Assembly: GCA_964577115.1 (NCBI GenBank)
Contig: CAZNXJ010000005.1
Coordinates: forward strand, 1 to 64,000
DNA from: CAZNXJ01 sp964577115
Lineage (GTDB): Bacteria > Planctomycetota > Planctomycetia > Pirellulales > Pirellulaceae
Length of the DNA: 64,000 bases
Reading direction: 5' to 3'
Shown here: in pieces, positions 60,884-64,000 of the stretch
Layout of the letters: every line of letters begins with the position of its first letter
Position numbering within the stretch: position 1 is the stretch's first letter
Program-made: the position numbers and the translations under genes
The notes under the pieces: generated by a model
Seen by the model: only the letters and a program-made list of their open reading frames with translations
Databases searched by the model: none
What the model was told of the DNA's origin: nothing

Positions 60884-62329
60884 TTATCCCTGAGCCATCT
60901 TCTTGGCTTGCTCTTCGGCCTGCTCGATCGGACCGACGTACATGAACGCCTGCTCGGGCAGGTGATCCCACTTGCCGTCGCAGATCTCTTCGAAGCTGCG
61001 AATGGTATCGGCCAGCGGCGTGATTTCGCCGGGCTTGCCGGTGAATACTTCGGCGACAAGGAACGGCTGCGAGAGGAAACGCTCGATGCGCCGCGCCCGG
61101 TGCACGATCAACTTGTCAGCTTCGCTCAGTTCATCCACGCCCAGAATCGCGATGATGTCCTGGAGTTCGCGATACCGCTGTAGCGTCGTCTGGACGCGGC
61201 GAGCGACGGTGTAGTGGCGTTCACCCACATACTGCGGGTCGAGGATGCGGCTCGACGAGGCCAGCGGATCCACCGCCGGGTAGATACCCTTTTCGGAAAT
61301 CGACCGCTCGAGATAGATGAACGCGTCGAGCTGGCCGAAGGCGGTCGCCGGGGCGGGGTCGGTCGGGTCGTCGGCCGGCACGTACACAGCCTGCACCGAG
61401 GTAATAGCCCCTTTGGCCGTCGAGGCGATACGTTCCTGGAGAGCTCCCATTTCGGTTGCCAGGGTCGGCTGATAACCCACGGCACTCGGCATACGCCCGA
61501 GCAGCGCGGACACCTCGCTACCGGCCTGCGAGAAGCGGAAGATATTGTCGACGAACAGCAGCGTGTCGGCACCGGTCGCATCGCGGAAGTACTCGGCCAT
61601 CGTCAGAGCCGTCAGGGCGACGCGGAGACGAGCACCCGGCGGCTCATTCATCTGCCCGAACACCATGCACGTTTGTTCGATAACCTTGCGGCCCGTGTCG
61701 CCGATCGCGGCTTCCTGCATTTCGAGCCACAGGTCGGTCCCTTCGCGCGTCCGCTCGCCGACGCCCGCGAACACCGAGTAACCACCGTGAGCACTCGCGA
61801 TACGCGCGATCAGCTCCGTCAGAATCACCGTCTTGCCGAGCCCGGCACCACCGAACAACCCGGCCTTACCACCGCGGACGAAGGGCGTCAAAAGGTCGAT
61901 GACCTTGATGCCCGTTTCGAAGATCTCGGTCTTCGTCGAGAGGTCCGAAATATCGGGAGCTGGCCGGTGAATGGGCCGCATCTCCTCAGCTTCGACCGCC
62001 CCGCGGCCGTCGATCGCTTCGCCCAGCACGTTGAACACGCGTCCCAATGTTCCCTTGCCGACGGGCACTTTCACCGGAGCTCCGGTATCGACGCAGACCT
62101 GTCCGCGCACGAGGCCGTCGGTGCTGCCCAGGGCGATGCAGCGCACGCGTCCACCGCCGAGATGCTGCTGCACCTCACCAGTCAGGTTGATCGTGACTCC
62201 CTTGTGTTCGCCGCGAATCGTCACGGCGTTATAAATCGCGGGGAGCTGATCTTCGGGGAACTGAGCGTCAAACGTCGAACCGATCACCTGGGTGATGGTT
62301 CCAGTGTTTTGCTGAGTTGCTACGGCCAT
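60884..62329 (-). CDS. atpD: F-type ATP synthase subunit beta
   Basis: A 481-residue catalytic subunit of the F1 head. The P-loop is GGAGLGKTVILTELIARIA near 159, with Leu where most bacteria have Val. GVGERTREGTDLWLEM near 194 holds the catalytic Glu, LLFVDNIFRFSQAGSEVSAL near 260 is Walker B, and the DELSEADK of the DELSEED lever is near 393. ATG at 62329 begins the MAVATQQ start; an in-frame ATG six codons upstream is possible. It follows atpG by 92 bases. Confidence 0.97.
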   Translation of the reverse strand: MAVATQQNTGTITQVIGSTFDAQFPEDQLPAIYNAVTIRGEHKGVTINLTGEVQQHLGGGRVRCIALGSTDGLVRGQVCVDTGAPVKVPVGKGTLGRVFNVLGEAIDGRGAVEAEEMRPIHRPAPDISDLSTKTEIFETGIKVIDLLTPFVRGGKAGLFGGAGLGKTVILTELIARIASAHGGYSVFAGVGERTREGTDLWLEMQEAAIGDTGRKVIEQTCMVFGQMNEPPGARLRVALTALTMAEYFRDATGADTLLFVDNIFRFSQAGSEVSALLGRMPSAVGYQPTLATEMGALQERIASTAKGAITSVQAVYVPADDPTDPAPATAFGQLDAFIYLERSISEKGIYPAVDPLASSSRILDPQYVGERHYTVARRVQTTLQRYRELQDIIAILGVDELSEADKLIVHRARRIERFLSQPFLVAEVFTGKPGEITPLADTIRSFEEICDGKWDHLPEQAFMYVGPIEQAEEQAKKMAQG

Positions 62330-62421
62330 GTCAGGCTTTTCTTTCAAGCTCGGGCGTTGATGGAAGGCTGCCTAATCCAGGATAAATCGGGAGCCGCACG
62401 GCAGGACGGTGTCCGGCACGG

Positions 62422-63348
62422 CTATCCGCTGAGCGCTTCGGCGCCGCCGATGACTTCCATGATTTCGTTGGTAATCTGCGACTGCCGGGCTCGGTTGTAG
62501 GTCCGTGACAAGGTCTTGATGATGTCGTTCGCGTTCTCGGTAGCCGACTTCATGGCGACGCGGCGCGCGATCTGTTCGCTAACCGCAGCGTCCAGGAAGC
62601 ATTTGAACAGGCGGACTTTGAAGCTCGTCGGCACAATCTCCTCGAGAATCTCGCGCGCCGACGGATAAAATTCGTAACGCACTTCCGCTGGCGCTCGGCC
62701 ACCTTTTTTCGTCTCCGCTTCCGCCGCGGCTCCCTGCGGAGTCTCTTCTTCGCCCTCCAGCGAACCCAGCGGCAAAAGCGTCTCGACGACCGGAATCTGC
62801 TTGGAGCCCGAGATGAACTTCGTGTAAACGACCTCGAGCCGATCCAGCTTGCCGGCGACGTAGGCTTCGAGATACCGTGTGGCGATCTCGTCGACCTCGG
62901 CGAACTTCGGCTGATCCTCGAAATGCGTGAACTGACGCTCGATCGGAATGCGCCGATACTTGAGGGCATTGATGCCGCGCTTGCCGGCGACCTCGAGCTG
63001 AATCGCTTCGATGCCCTCCGTGTTCTTCAGCTGCTCGTAGCGTTGTAGCGCGGTTCGCAGCACGGCCGAGTTGTAACCGCCGCAGAGCCCGCGGTTGGCC
63101 GTGAGGATGAGCATCGTCATGTTCTTGGTTTCGGAGCGCGGCAGCAGCAGGGGATGCCGGACCTCGAGTCCTCCCTGCGCCAGGTCGCGTACCAGCTGGG
63201 TCACGCGCCGCGTGAAGTCCGTTGCCGCCACGGCCCGGTCCATGGCCTTTTTGAAACGCGCGGCGGCGATCAGTTCCATCGTCCGCGTGATCTTCCGGAT
63301 GTTGCGGATCGACTTGCGCCGTTTATCGAGTGCTCGTGCCTTGGCCAT
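62422..63348 (-). CDS. atpG: F-type ATP synthase subunit gamma
   Basis: A 308-residue rotor shaft of the F1 motor. The N-terminal helix (IRKITRTMELIAAARFKKAM) and the C-terminal helix (LSRTYNRARQSQITNEIMEV) form the coiled coil inside the head; LTANRGLCGGYNSAVLR near 80 is diagnostic. A Glu/Lys/Ala-rich insertion (about 203-228) makes it slightly longer than the usual ~287 residues. It begins 12 bases after the atpA stop. Confidence 0.95.
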   Translation of the reverse strand: MAKARALDKRRKSIRNIRKITRTMELIAAARFKKAMDRAVAATDFTRRVTQLVRDLAQGGLEVRHPLLLPRSETKNMTMLILTANRGLCGGYNSAVLRTALQRYEQLKNTEGIEAIQLEVAGKRGINALKYRRIPIERQFTHFEDQPKFAEVDEIATRYLEAYVAGKLDRLEVVYTKFISGSKQIPVVETLLPLGSLEGEEETPQGAAAEAETKKGGRAPAEVRYEFYPSAREILEEIVPTSFKVRLFKCFLDAAVSEQIARRVAMKSATENANDIIKTLSRTYNRARQSQITNEIMEVIGGAEALSG

Positions 63349-63360
63349 GGGGAACTCGCG

Positions 63361-64000
<640 letters not shown>

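Noticed and set aside
61214..62500. 428-residue plus-strand frame opposite atpD
   Set aside because: It is the shadow of the ATP synthase beta subunit gene.

Overview
The window is GC-rich, densely coding bacterial chromosome and most likely comes from a planctomycete, probably Pirellulales or a relative (inference). The clues are the flhA-flhF-flhG-fliA flagellar block with flgM nearby, a Tat-exported squalene-cyclase-fold protein, a short lipoprotein, a TatC with a very long first periplasmic loop, an EF-G paralogue with Tyr in place of the catalytic His, and many small conserved hypothetical proteins. No rRNA, tRNA, CRISPR array, insertion sequence or prophage was seen, and the content is mostly core metabolism.

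Layout. 0.4-3.6 kb (+): a coiled-coil protein, an SPFH protein and a THUMP-like methyltransferase. 3.6-7.5 kb (-): a six-gene run of small membrane proteins (CsbD/ElaB-like, DUF3618-like, holin-X/YqjE-like and two single-pass proteins) ending in an AI-2E-family permease fused to a cobalamin-fold domain. 8-12.4 kb: tatC, a lipoprotein, rluB-pyrK and rpsT. 12.5-18.7 kb: a TPR protein, fused cobA-hemD, the cyclase-fold protein, a deacetylase-like protein and a small membrane protein. 18.8-26.5 kb: a class V aminotransferase, coaD, mcsA-mcsB (protein arginine kinase), trpE, and XdhC, monooxygenase-like and MocA-like genes. 26.7-33.4 kb: a large lipoprotein/membrane protein with an ABC ATPase, a hypothetical gene and trpB-trpA. 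33.5-41.2 kb (+): mutM, a PilZ protein, flhA, flhF, flhG, a small membrane protein and sigma factor fliA. 41.8-47.3 kb (+): a polyphosphate/phosphate group (ROK sugar kinase, Ppx/GppA, ppk1, SixA-like). 47.7-48.9 kb: a gene-poor stretch with heptamer repeats. 48.9-57.1 kb: flgM, a Fur-family regulator, purB, hisH-hisA, the EF-G-like GTPase and serine acetyltransferase. 57.2-64 kb (-): a YfhO-like membrane protein and the F-type ATP synthase genes atpA (cut by the window edge), atpG, atpD and atpC.

How the genes work together. FlhF and FlhG place flagella, FlhA forms the export gate, FliA reads late flagellar promoters and FlgM holds FliA in check; the PilZ protein may couple c-di-GMP to motility. 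TrpE, TrpB and TrpA are tryptophan enzymes encoded at two separate loci. PPK1 makes polyphosphate and the Ppx/GppA protein probably degrades it. The least understood parts are the small-membrane-protein operon at 5.6-7.5 kb, the divergent EF-G, the FlhG without its P-loop lysine, and several unexplained inverted repeats beside trpE, trpB, fliA and flgM.
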